A DNA stretch of 64,000 nt from Corynebacterium amycolatum SK46 (lineage in GTDB: Bacteria > Actinomycetota > Actinomycetes > Mycobacteriales > Mycobacteriaceae): positions 1 through 64,000 of the forward strand of contig NZ_ABZU01000004.1 of NCBI RefSeq assembly GCF_000173655.1, written 5' to 3'. Under the pieces are notes generated by a model. That model was given only the letters and a program-made list of their open reading frames with translations, searched no databases and was not told where the DNA came from. How positions within the stretch are numbered: position 1 is the stretch's first letter; each line of letters opens with the position of its first letter. This document shows positions 7,257-14,718 of the stretch, piece by piece. The position numbers and the translations under genes are program-made.

Positions 7257-9902
7257 CTAATGCGCAGCAGTATCCCAGTTCACACCAGCACCGATGGAAA
7301 CATCCAAAGGCACCAACAATTCAGCCGCCGAGTCCATCTCACGATGCAGCAGCTCCTTAATGGCCGCCTCTTCCCCATCTGCAACTTCAACAACCAGTTC
7401 GTCATGAACCTGCAGGAGGACACGTGAGCGCAACCCGCCCCGTCGTAAAGCATCGTCGACCCGGAGCATCGCAATCTTAATAATGTCTGCCGCCGACCCT
7501 TGGATCGGCGAGTTCAATGCCGCGCGTTCCGCGTTATCGCGAGCGATGCGGTTGTCGGCATTGAGCTCCGGCAAGTAGCGACGACGATCGAACATCGTGG
7601 CGGTAAAGCCATCCTTGCGCGCCTGCTCAACAACCTTGTGCAGGTAATCGCGCACGCCGCCGAATCGCTCGAAGTAGTCCTCCATTAGCTTCTTCGCCTC
7701 GCGCTGCGGAATGTCGAGCTGCTGAGCCAGACCAAAGGCACTCAGACCATAAGCCAGTCCGTAGCTCATCGCTTTGACACGACGACGAAGCTCAGGCGTA
7801 ACCTCATCAATGCCGACGCCGAATACCTTCGAACCGACGTAGTTGTGCAGGTCCTCGCCCTGCCGGTAGGCCTCAATCAGCCCCGGATCTTGCGACAGGT
7901 GCGCCATCACGCGCATCTCAATCTGCGAGTAGTCGGCGGTAATTAGCTGCGCATAGCCCTCGCCGACCACGAACGCCTCACGAATCCGTCGGCCGAACTC
8001 CGTGCGCACCGGGATGTTCTGCAGATTCGGCTCCGTCGACGACAGACGCCCCGTCGCCGCGACCGTCTGATTAAAAGTCGTATGAATACGGCCATCATCG
8101 GCGACGGCCTTAATCAGCCCCTCCACGGTCGACTTCATCTTCTGCGACTCACGGAATTTCAGCAGGTAATCCAGGAACGGATGCGGGTTGACCTTTGCCA
8201 GTCCCTCAATTTCCTTCGCCGCCGTGGAATAGCCCGTCTTCGTCTTCTTCGTCTTGGGCATTCCCAGCTGGTCAAACAGCACTTCTTGCAACTGCTTCGG
8301 CGATCCGAGATTCAGCTCAGGCTTATCGACGAGGTTGCGAGCCGCACTCTCCGCGTCATCGGTAGCCGCCTGCGCCTGCTTGCGGAGCTCCTCGAGAGCA
8401 TCGACATCCACAGCAATACCGGCACGTTCCATCCGGCCAAGCACTGGAGCGAGCGGAACTTCCAGGTCGGCATACACACTATAGAGCCCGGCTTCGTCGA
8501 GTTCGACAGCCAATCGCTCAGCCAGGTCGATGACGGCGGCGACATGGGAAGCGTCTTCGGCCGGGCCGTCGAGCAGGGTCATCTGGCCATCGGCCTGCGA
8601 GAGAGTCTGGCCCAGGTGCCGCTGGACAACGTTGTCCAAGCTGTAGCTGCGCTGGCTTGGGCGCAGCAGATACGCGGCCAAGAAGGTGTCGTGGATGACC
8701 CCTACCAGCTCGAAGTCGTAGTTCCAGAGCACATGCATGGCCGATTTAGAGTCATGCACCAACTTCGGGTGGTCGCCAGCGAGCCACTCACGCAGTGCGT
8801 CGGCATCTTCGGCGGAAAGCTCGCCCAAGTCGAGAGAAACGGCCTGACCGGAGGTCTTGCCCTTCTCATCGGCGGAGCCAATCATCAGGGTGTGCTCCCC
8901 GACCTGCAACGCGGCCGGCTCGTGCAGTTCACCGAGCCAGGCAGCCAGGGCGCCGTCGTCAAGCGAAACAGCCTCGAGCTCTGTCGCGCTTTCGCTGGTG
9001 GAAGCGGTGACGCCCGCGCCTTCGATGGAAAGGATGCGGAACACGCGTTCGCGGAGATTATCGCCGAATTCGAGGCGGTCGAAGAAATCGATGATTCCCT
9101 GGGCGTCGGCGGGACGGAGCTCGAGCTCGTTCGGACCATACGGCAAGGGCAGGTCCTTGACCATTTCGGTGATGTCACGATTCAGCTGGACGTTTGCGAC
9201 GCGCTCGCGGAAGTTATCGCCGACTTTGCCGCGGATTTCGTCAGCGTGGTCGATGAGGTTTGCCAGTGTGCCGTACTGAACAATCCACTTCGTCGCGGTC
9301 TTCTCCCCGACACCCGGAATGCCCGGGAGATTGTCGGAGGGGTCGCCGCGAAGAGCCGCGAAGTCCGGGTACTGAGTCGGCGTCAGACCGTACTTCTTCT
9401 CGATAGCAGCAGGCGTGAAGCGATGCAGCGTGGTGACACCGCGCATTGGATAAAGCACCGTCGTGGTGTCATTGACCAACTGAAACGAGTCACGGTCACC
9501 GGTGACGATGAGCGTTTCGAAGCCCTCAGGCTTGGCCTGGGTAGCCAACGTCGCGATAATGTCGTCGGCCTCGTAGTTGTCCTTCTCCAGCGTGACGATG
9601 CCCATCTCTTTCAGCACCTGCTGAATAAGCGGCACCTGACCACGGAATTCCTCAGGAGTCTTCTCACGCTGGGCCTTATACTCCGGGAAGATCTCGTTGC
9701 GGAAGGTCTCGCGGGCGACGTCGAAGGCGACCGCCACGTGCGTGGGCTTTTCCTCGCTGAGGATATTGGACAGCATAGAAAGGAAGCCGTACACCGCGTT
9801 CGTTGTCTGACCACCGGTGGTTGAGAAATTATCCACCGGAAGGGCAAAGAACGCGCGGAAGGCCATGGAATGACCGTCGATAAGCATGAGGGTCTTCTTC
9901 AT
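7257..9902 (-). CDS. polA: DNA polymerase I
   Basis: The 881-residue protein joins an N-terminal 5'-3' flap exonuclease (LMLIDGHSMAFRAFFA and the GEKTATKW helix-hairpin-helix region), a middle 3'-5' exonuclease-like domain and a C-terminal family A polymerase. Polymerase motifs A (TADYSQIEMRV), B (RRVKAMSYGLAYGLS) and C (LQVHDELVVEV) are intact. The middle domain shows no clear DxE metal-binding motif, as is usual in actinobacterial Pol I, so proofreading is probably absent. It works in Okazaki-fragment maturation and repair. rpsA follows on the same strand. Confidence 0.97.
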   Translation of the reverse strand: MKKTLMLIDGHSMAFRAFFALPVDNFSTTGGQTTNAVYGFLSMLSNILSEEKPTHVAVAFDVARETFRNEIFPEYKAQREKTPEEFRGQVPLIQQVLKEMGIVTLEKDNYEADDIIATLATQAKPEGFETLIVTGDRDSFQLVNDTTTVLYPMRGVTTLHRFTPAAIEKKYGLTPTQYPDFAALRGDPSDNLPGIPGVGEKTATKWIVQYGTLANLIDHADEIRGKVGDNFRERVANVQLNRDITEMVKDLPLPYGPNELELRPADAQGIIDFFDRLEFGDNLRERVFRILSIEGAGVTASTSESATELEAVSLDDGALAAWLGELHEPAALQVGEHTLMIGSADEKGKTSGQAVSLDLGELSAEDADALREWLAGDHPKLVHDSKSAMHVLWNYDFELVGVIHDTFLAAYLLRPSQRSYSLDNVVQRHLGQTLSQADGQMTLLDGPAEDASHVAAVIDLAERLAVELDEAGLYSVYADLEVPLAPVLGRMERAGIAVDVDALEELRKQAQAATDDAESAARNLVDKPELNLGSPKQLQEVLFDQLGMPKTKKTKTGYSTAAKEIEGLAKVNPHPFLDYLLKFRESQKMKSTVEGLIKAVADDGRIHTTFNQTVAATGRLSSTEPNLQNIPVRTEFGRRIREAFVVGEGYAQLITADYSQIEMRVMAHLSQDPGLIEAYRQGEDLHNYVGSKVFGVGIDEVTPELRRRVKAMSYGLAYGLSAFGLAQQLDIPQREAKKLMEDYFERFGGVRDYLHKVVEQARKDGFTATMFDRRRYLPELNADNRIARDNAERAALNSPIQGSAADIIKIAMLRVDDALRRGGLRSRVLLQVHDELVVEVADGEEAAIKELLHREMDSAAELLVPLDVSIGAGVNWDTAAH

Positions 9903-10346
9903 GACATCCCAGTGTAGGAAAATATTGAGCAGCGTAGGAAAACTGAGATACGCGCTGAGGAATCGCGAGCTGCGGAGGATGAGCTGTTGGCCGGTCAGCT
10001 TCAGTGAACAATAATTACGGTAATCAGGCTGTATTTTGAAACGGGTTCAGCAGCCCCTTAGTCCACCTGAACAGTGATTCGCAAGATTGAACCTCCCGAG
10101 CATCGCTTGGCACTTGGTTGCAGTTTCCGAAATGCTGTAATCCAACTTTAATATTCGCCTTATTTTCCTGGAGTTTTTCCCTGTTTTCCAGCGATTGTTC
10201 AACAACATGCACGGAACCCACCTCAAATGAGGCACCTAGGAATTACCCCCTCTTTGAGGTGGCCGCGAAAACATATCGCCACGTCCTGCGCATGCGCCTG
10301 AAATCAATTGGCGTAGTTACGCTTTCATGGCTTTAGACTCTTCAGC
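9903..10346. other. Divergent intergenic region between polA and a TetR gene, with an inverted repeat
   Basis: These 444 bases must hold the promoters of polA (leftward) and the TetR gene (rightward). The clearest element is an inverted repeat, CCACCTCAAA at 10218-10227 and TTTGAGGTGG at 10253-10262, with perfect 10-base arms separated by 25 bases. The left arm overlaps a smaller palindrome, CCTCA-AA-TGAGG. It could be a stem-loop or the operator of the adjacent regulator. Short frames here look non-coding. Confidence 0.5.
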
Positions 10347-10937
10347 ATGAGTGAGTTCGATTCGACCGATTTCCAACGGAGTGCCCAGTCCACCCGCGAG
10401 CGCATCATCGCGGCTGCAGCTCGGCACTTCGCGCGCAAGCCTTTGCGAAGCGTGCCGCTGAAGGAAATTGCCAGCGATGCGGGCGTTAGCGCGCCGCTCA
10501 TCATCAAGTACTTCGGCTCCAAAGAAGGCCTCCTGGCTGAACTGATTGACTTCAGCCAGTTCAAAGGCACGTTCAGCCGAGCTCCCTTCAATGAACTTGG
10601 CCAGCGGATGGCCAGCGCTATTTTGACTGGTCAAGGAATGGCCGGACAGTCCATGATCCCGCTGATTGTCGGATCCCTCGACTCCGAGGAAACTGCAAAA
10701 GTCATCGCCGAGCGTTTCAATGAAGCTGTTGCAGATGATTTGATTCGCCGCGCCGAAGAGGACGGACCGGAAGACGTTAGCCACGATGCTGCTGTGCACC
10801 GCAGCCAGATGGCTATTTCCCTCTGCGTCGGATACCTAGTTCTTTCTGATACTGGCCTGATCGATGAGGCGAACGCGCCGAGGATTTCGGTGGAGGCCCT
10901 GGGCAGTTGCCTGCAGCAGATTATCGAACACGGCTAA
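10347..10937 (+). CDS. TetR/AcrR-family transcriptional regulator
   Basis: The 196-residue protein has an N-terminal TetR helix-turn-helix (residues about 14-60: TRERIIAAAARHF, LKEIASDAGVS, LIIKYFGSKEGLL). A helical ligand-binding domain follows, not similar to any one subfamily I recognise. It lies divergent from polA, and the inverted repeat in the shared intergenic region may be its own operator. The gene ends at a strong terminator, so it appears to be transcribed alone. The ligand and targets are unknown. Confidence 0.88.
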   Translation: MSEFDSTDFQRSAQSTRERIIAAAARHFARKPLRSVPLKEIASDAGVSAPLIIKYFGSKEGLLAELIDFSQFKGTFSRAPFNELGQRMASAILTGQGMAGQSMIPLIVGSLDSEETAKVIAERFNEAVADDLIRRAEEDGPEDVSHDAAVHRSQMAISLCVGYLVLSDTGLIDEANAPRISVEALGSCLQQIIEHG

Positions 10938-11016
10938 TGACCGAGCACGGCTAAGGAACCAGCTCCACTGCCCACCGCCCACTGCCACCGCCATCTCCTA
11001 TGTAACTCACTGAATC

Positions 11017-11046
11017 AGCAGCGCCGCCCCAGGCGCTGCTTTTTTA
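11017..11046 (+). terminator. Rho-independent terminator after the TetR gene
   Basis: Nine-base arms AGCAGCGCC and GGCGCTGCT enclose a six-base loop, followed by a run of T residues. Confidence 0.92.
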
Positions 11047-11109
11047 TTTTGTGTCCTTAATCGCACCCCGAAGCCACTAATACACACACGGAAATACGCT
11101 TCTTCTCAG

Positions 11110-12111
11110 GTGGAAGACATACAATGGCCTGCGATGTCTACTGAAAATACGAGCGCTCCTGGCGCAGAGTCGACCACGCTGCCGACCACGAGCCCCTACT
11201 CTGAAATCCCGAAGCCGACCCCGCTGGGTGTCATCGCCAACGCAGTTCGCGGTGGCCTCATTGGTCTCGCCGAGACGATTCCGGGGGTCTCCGGCGGCAC
11301 GCTTGCGCTAATCACGGGCATCTACGGACGCCTGATTGAATCGGCAAAGCGCATCACTGACCTGCCGCGGGCAATGTCGAAGGGCACCTTCAAGGAGGAT
11401 CTGCGCAGAATCGACTGGTGGCTGCTCATTCCGGCGGCTATCGGCATGGTGGCCGTGGTCTTCTCCATGGCAGGCGTCATGGAGAGCTTCGTCACCAACC
11501 AGCCAGTCGCTTCCCGAGCACTGTTCATGGGCATGATCGCCGCCTCGATTACCATGCCGCTGAACGAGCTACAGCCAGGCGCTCTGCGTCAGCCGGGCAT
11601 GCGCGGCAAGGCCATCGCTGTCTTCCTGTTTTTCAGCATCGCCCTGTTCGCGCTCACTTCCCTGCCACAGGCCGCGCCGACGCAGCCGCCTCTCTGGCTC
11701 GTACTCATCGCCGCCTCGATTGCCGTGTGCGCGCTGGTTCTGCCGGGCGTTTCCGGTTCCTTCTTCCTACTGGTCATTGGCCTCTACGCACCGACCATGG
11801 GCGCAATTCACGACCGCGACTTCGCCTACATCGGCACCTTCTTCGTCGGCGCACTGATCGGCATCGTCCTGTTCATCCGCCTCCTCGAATGGCTGCTGAG
11901 TACGCACCAGGCGCTCACGTTGGTCGCCATGTCCGGCCTCATGCTCGGTTCGCTGCGCGCTCTCTGGCCGTGGCAGACCGAAAACAACGAGCTCCAGGGC
12001 ATTGGCTCCGACTGGGGACTCGCCCTCGGACTGTTCATTCTCGGCGCCGCAATCGTCAGCGTCGTCGCTTATGCGCAGCGCCGTTTTTCTATTTTGGGGT
12101 CGATGGACTAA
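11110..12111 (+). CDS. DUF368 (polyprenyl-phosphate translocase family) membrane protein
   Basis: The 333-residue protein is mostly membrane helices after a polar N-terminus of about 45 residues. The DUF368 signatures are GGLIGLAETIPGVSGGTLALITGIY near residues 57-80 and a second inverted-type copy, LVLPGVSGSFFLLVIGLY, near 205-225. Members of this family have been linked to recycling undecaprenyl phosphate across the membrane (PopT), so a role in cell-wall lipid carrier recycling is likely but inferred. The frame opens with a GTG at 11110. An ATG at 11134 (MSTENTS) is an alternative, and neither has a strong ribosome-binding site. A tRNA gene follows 50 bases later. Confidence 0.85.
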   Translation: MEDIQWPAMSTENTSAPGAESTTLPTTSPYSEIPKPTPLGVIANAVRGGLIGLAETIPGVSGGTLALITGIYGRLIESAKRITDLPRAMSKGTFKEDLRRIDWWLLIPAAIGMVAVVFSMAGVMESFVTNQPVASRALFMGMIAASITMPLNELQPGALRQPGMRGKAIAVFLFFSIALFALTSLPQAAPTQPPLWLVLIAASIAVCALVLPGVSGSFFLLVIGLYAPTMGAIHDRDFAYIGTFFVGALIGIVLFIRLLEWLLSTHQALTLVAMSGLMLGSLRALWPWQTENNELQGIGSDWGLALGLFILGAAIVSVVAYAQRRFSILGSMD

Positions 12112-12161
12112 ACTAGTCAAAGTCGCTTCGATAGAGCGTTTTCGCTTATCGACGGCTTTGC

Positions 12162-12235
12162 GCCCCTGTAGCCCAATTGGCAGAGGCAACGGATTCAAAA
12201 CCCGTCCAGTGTGAGTTCGAGTCTCACCGGGGGCA
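12162..12235 (+). tRNA. tRNA with CAA anticodon (nominally tRNA-Leu) and a short variable loop
   Basis: The 74 bases fold as a cloverleaf. The acceptor stem is GCCCCTG/CGGGGGC with discriminator A, the D stem is GCC/GGC, the anticodon stem is ACGGA/CCCGT around the loop TTCAAAA (anticodon CAA, reading the Leu codon UUG), and the T stem is GTGAG/CTCAC around TTCGAGT. The variable loop is only about five bases, whereas bacterial tRNA-Leu normally has a long variable arm. The base pair next to the loop is A-C. CCA is not encoded. A terminator follows. Confidence 0.85.
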
Positions 12236-12243
12236 CGATTTGA

Positions 12244-12288
12244 AAACCCGCTTTCACCTGGCTTTTAGCCTGGTGGGGGCGGGTTTTT
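12244..12288 (+). terminator. Rho-independent terminator after the tRNA
   Basis: Arms AAACCCGC (12244-12251) and GCGGGTTT (12279-12286) are followed by T residues. An inner stem CACC/GGTG extends the hairpin. Confidence 0.85.
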
Positions 12289-12483
12289 GGTTGTCTGAGT
12301 ATTCACTATCTTTCACTCTTTTTCACGCACTTTCACGGGTATTTTGCACCAAAAATGAGCCACGAACGCACCACGCAATTGCACCGTAAAGGAGCAGGAT
12401 TTCCAATCCCAAGAGTTCGGCTGTGGAATCACACTTTTCGAAAACAGTATCGTTGCCCAGCCCTCCTTGTAGGAATGAAAGAC

Positions 12484-12534
12484 GCCCCGCCAGCGAGCTG
12501 TTCGGAATTTCCGAACAGCTCAAACCAGCGGGGC
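12484..12534. repeat. Long near-perfect palindrome (hairpin)
   Basis: A 27-base palindrome (arms GAGCTGTTCGGAA and TTCCGAACAGCTC around one central T, 12495-12521) is nested in outer arms GCCCCGC (12484-12490) and GCGGGGC (12528-12534). It lies beside the broken end of an IS3-type element. No T run follows on either strand, so it is not an ordinary terminator. It may be an insertion-associated structure. Confidence 0.75.
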
Positions 12535-12606
12535 AAAGATTCTTGATTTATGTCTCGGTCGGTGGATTCCGGGCTGTCGGTAGCGCCTGCGAATCTCCCA
12601 ATCCAT

Positions 12607-12910
12607 CGCTGTCTCGCCAGCAAGGTGACGCTCGACAACTTCCTTTTTGATCTCGAACGAGTACTGCTGCTTTGTCGGTTTCTCCAGGGGACATAGCCTG
12701 CCACGCAGCACAAACCGACGGTAGAGACTCTGCACGGCGTGTCTGGAGACCCCGAGGGAATTGGCAGCTGTTTGCACCCCATGCCCTGCTCGAAACACTC
12801 CACTAACTGTTCACGCTGCTGCTCACTTAGCGAACTTCGTGCTCTCAAAGAAAACTACTCCCCACTAGTCGGTAACTGATTTCTCAGTCCAACTAATGGG
12901 GAGCAGTTCA
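12607..12910 (-). mobile_element. Truncated, frameshifted IS3-family element (left end plus orfA fragment)
   Basis: Read leftward, an IS-like terminal sequence begins TGAACTGCTCCCCATTAG at 12910. It is followed by an orfA start (TTG at 12848) encoding RARSSLSEQQREQLVE. After one missing base near 12795 the frame continues with VQTAANSLGVSRHAVQSLYRRF and KPTKQQYSFEIKKEVVERHLAGETAMD, which is the helix-turn-helix OrfA of IS3-family transposases common in corynebacteria. Similarity stops abruptly near 12607. The DDE-encoding orfB is absent, so the element is dead. An imperfect inverted copy of the terminal motif (CTACTCCCCACTAGTC) lies just inside the end. Confidence 0.75.
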
Positions 12911-12969
12911 CCAAATGTGACGGGGTTGATGATTGGAGTTAGTGATTACTGCGGTGAAGACTGCCCAGA

Positions 12970-13299
12970 CTAGGTAAAGGTCTTAGCTGTTTCTACCAAA
13001 TGCCACTTCCCTGTGTCATCACTAAGGTGCAACTCCGGTTTAATCCACTCCTTTTCGTTCAGTTTATAAAGCTCCTCATCTAAGAAGAGACCAAAATCTA
13101 CACCATCAAAGCTACTTGTAATATAGTCCATTTTTTGCCAACCAGGTTCATTGATTCGCACAGGAATCTGCCACTGCAAATCCCGGCCCCGGTATCGAAT
13201 CAAAACAGCATCGCCGTCAGATCCGATAAAAGCAGCATGGTCAGCATCGACATGGGGATCTGCCTCAAGAGCACCGATAAATTTTTGTGCAAACCCCAT
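12970..13299 (-). CDS. Putative immunity protein for the adjacent secreted toxin
   Basis: This small protein of 109 residues is acidic and soluble, with no signal peptide and no family I recognise. It starts MGFAQKFIGALEADPHVD and ends HLVETAKTFT. Its ATG at 13299 comes one base after the stop codon of the secreted toxin-like gene. A GAGG ribosome-binding site lies inside the end of that gene, so the two are translationally coupled. A cytoplasmic partner of this size directly after a secreted nuclease-like gene is the usual immunity arrangement; the function is inferred from context only. It is the last gene before the IS remnant. Confidence 0.6.
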   Translation of the reverse strand: MGFAQKFIGALEADPHVDADHAAFIGSDGDAVLIRYRGRDLQWQIPVRINEPGWQKMDYITSSFDGVDFGLFLDEELYKLNEKEWIKPELHLSDDTGKWHLVETAKTFT

Positions 13300-13300
13300 A

Positions 13301-13951
13301 CTATTTACACCTCGACGTATTGGTGGGGTAGGCAGTAATAACGTGGTGGCCATGTTCGGCGACAAAGATTGATGGTTCAAGTGTCTTTACAATTATCCCT
13401 CGGATCTTATCAACTAAGTAAATTTGAGCGGACGCGCAAAACTTACCATCACGATTCTGACTTGAAGGTTCAACTCTCTTTGACCACGTAGTGTTCTCCA
13501 GTGCAGCATCAATCGCAATCCGGATTAGTGAATCCCCGTCCTTTCCTTCAATGTCTGCGAGCGTTGACCATTCAGGATGATTCTGTCGAATGTGCTTTAA
13601 TCCGTGATGAGCATCTCCACAGCGCAACGTGATTTCATTTGCGTGCATGAAGTCTTGCGGCGTTCCTAAATCAACATACTTCCAGCTTGCTACCGTTTTG
13701 AATGTGTCGGTTGCTGGACCACACGCTGCAAATGGAGGAAGCCCCGAATCGGGGTTCCACGACATGGGTACAGAGTTCAACGGATTCTCGTTGGGAATAT
13801 CTGGCTTAATTCGCCATTCGAGAACCCCTTGCTTAGCGAGTTCTTCAATACTTTCAGCATGTGCAGGTGAGGGTAACTGCACCAGACATAGAGATGCTAC
13901 CCCAATCCCGGCCAACAACCTGTTGACAAGACTTTGAATCTTCTTCTGCAT
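13301..13951 (-). CDS. Secreted protein with a ribonuclease-toxin-like C-terminal domain
   Basis: The 216-residue protein starts with a Sec signal peptide (MQKKIQSLVNRLLAGIGVASL...SPAHA, cleavage after about residue 32). The ATG at 13951 has an AAAGGGG ribosome-binding site. The C-terminal 110 residues contain HHGLKHIRQNH and end with VITAYPT. This G-x-KHI...H plus ITAYP pattern is typical of small ribonuclease toxins of the barnase/EndoU/colicin E5-D/RelE-like (BECR) fold found in polymorphic toxins. The catalytic set would probably include the histidines near residue 125 and the Thr/Tyr near the end. Cysteines in the mature part (FAACG, LRCGD, KFCAS, SRCK) may form disulfides. It probably acts on neighbouring cells (inference). 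Confidence 0.68.
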   Translation of the reverse strand: MQKKIQSLVNRLLAGIGVASLCLVQLPSPAHAESIEELAKQGVLEWRIKPDIPNENPLNSVPMSWNPDSGLPPFAACGPATDTFKTVASWKYVDLGTPQDFMHANEITLRCGDAHHGLKHIRQNHPEWSTLADIEGKDGDSLIRIAIDAALENTTWSKRVEPSSQNRDGKFCASAQIYLVDKIRGIIVKTLEPSIFVAEHGHHVITAYPTNTSRCK

Positions 13952-14063
13952 AAAGAACCCCTTTGGACAACCTATAGACAATCCAGGTACACAATTAAGT
14001 TAACGCATTAAAACACTATGTTTCCAGCCATTCGACTGCCGGGGTAGCCGGATGGCTACCCTA

Positions 14064-14273
14064 TTATTTGCAGCCTGCCCAGTCGTCAGCAGGTCCGGCC
14101 GAATCTGACATGGTCGGCACGTTGATATCATTTGTGCACGTAACCTTCACCAAACGGAACGTGGTCATCACCGCCTGCTTAATTTCTTCAGGATGTGCTG
14201 GTGGTACGGGCAAGACGACTTCGTCCCTCACAAAGATTGGTGGCGACACCCTCACAATTATCGTGATACCCAT
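14064..14273 (-). CDS. Hypothetical protein, possibly a gene remnant
   Basis: This frame of 69 codons starts MGITIIVRVSPPIFV and ends DDWAGCK. It is open back to 14318, directly after the stop of the preceding broken gene, but without an ATG or GTG there. The composition (TCTND, GPADDWAGC near the end) suggests an extracellular fragment, yet no signal peptide or membrane helix is visible. It lies upstream of the secreted toxin gene on the same strand. It may be the tail of a decayed gene. Function unknown. Confidence 0.35.
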   Translation of the reverse strand: MGITIIVRVSPPIFVRDEVVLPVPPAHPEEIKQAVMTTFRLVKVTCTNDINVPTMSDSAGPADDWAGCK

Positions 14274-14317
14274 TTGCCGATGGTATTGATTCTTTGGATC
14301 AATATGCAGGAACTAAC

Positions 14318-14699
14318 CTACAAAGCAATCTCTACAGCATTGGATGCAAACCGAATTATCTCTTTTAATTCGCGATGTGACTTTTCGATAATCCTTTCAT
14401 CTATTGCCACAAAGTACGTAGGGCTACCCTCTGGCTCGCCTTCAGCAGCACCAATCATCCACGAGTCATTAGAGAAATATGCGTAATCAGCAATCTGATC
14501 CACATTTTTCCCGGCACGATCTGCACCGTGCCGAAGTTGTGCTGCCAACAGTCGCTCAACTGCCAGGTCACGCTTAAAACAGCCAAGTCAGTTTCCGCTT
14601 CACCAGCAGCCGTTCAGTGTGCAGCAAATGCATTCTGGTGAAGCGGAAGCCGTCCTTTTGCAGCATGCGTCCAACTGGGCTCTGGCCAATTGGCATCAT
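14318..14699 (-). pseudogene. Frameshifted small gene with RFTR..LLH..KRK motif
   Basis: The first part (ATG at 14699) reads MMPIGQSPVGRMLQKDGFRFT, continues to LLVKRKLTWLF and stops at a TAA. Skipping one T in the CTGTTTTAAG stretch near 14580 joins it smoothly to a second open frame, KRDLAVERLLAAQLRHGADRAG, that runs to 14318 (DERIIEKSHRELKEIIRFASN). This looks like one gene of about 125 codons broken by one extra T, or a frameshift site. The first part shares its motif with the small ORF at 5238-5393. It begins 20 bases after the Ltp-domain gene. Function unknown. Confidence 0.45.
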
Positions 14700-14718
14700 C
14701 AACAAACGAAGCCCGCTG

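Noticed and set aside
8082..9824. 580-codon open frame on the plus strand opposite polA
   Set aside because: Antisense shadow of DNA polymerase I; no ribosome-binding site and no recognisable domain.
10024..10336. Several 60-70 codon frames between polA and the TetR gene
   Set aside because: They overlap each other on both strands, lack ribosome-binding sites and have non-coding composition.
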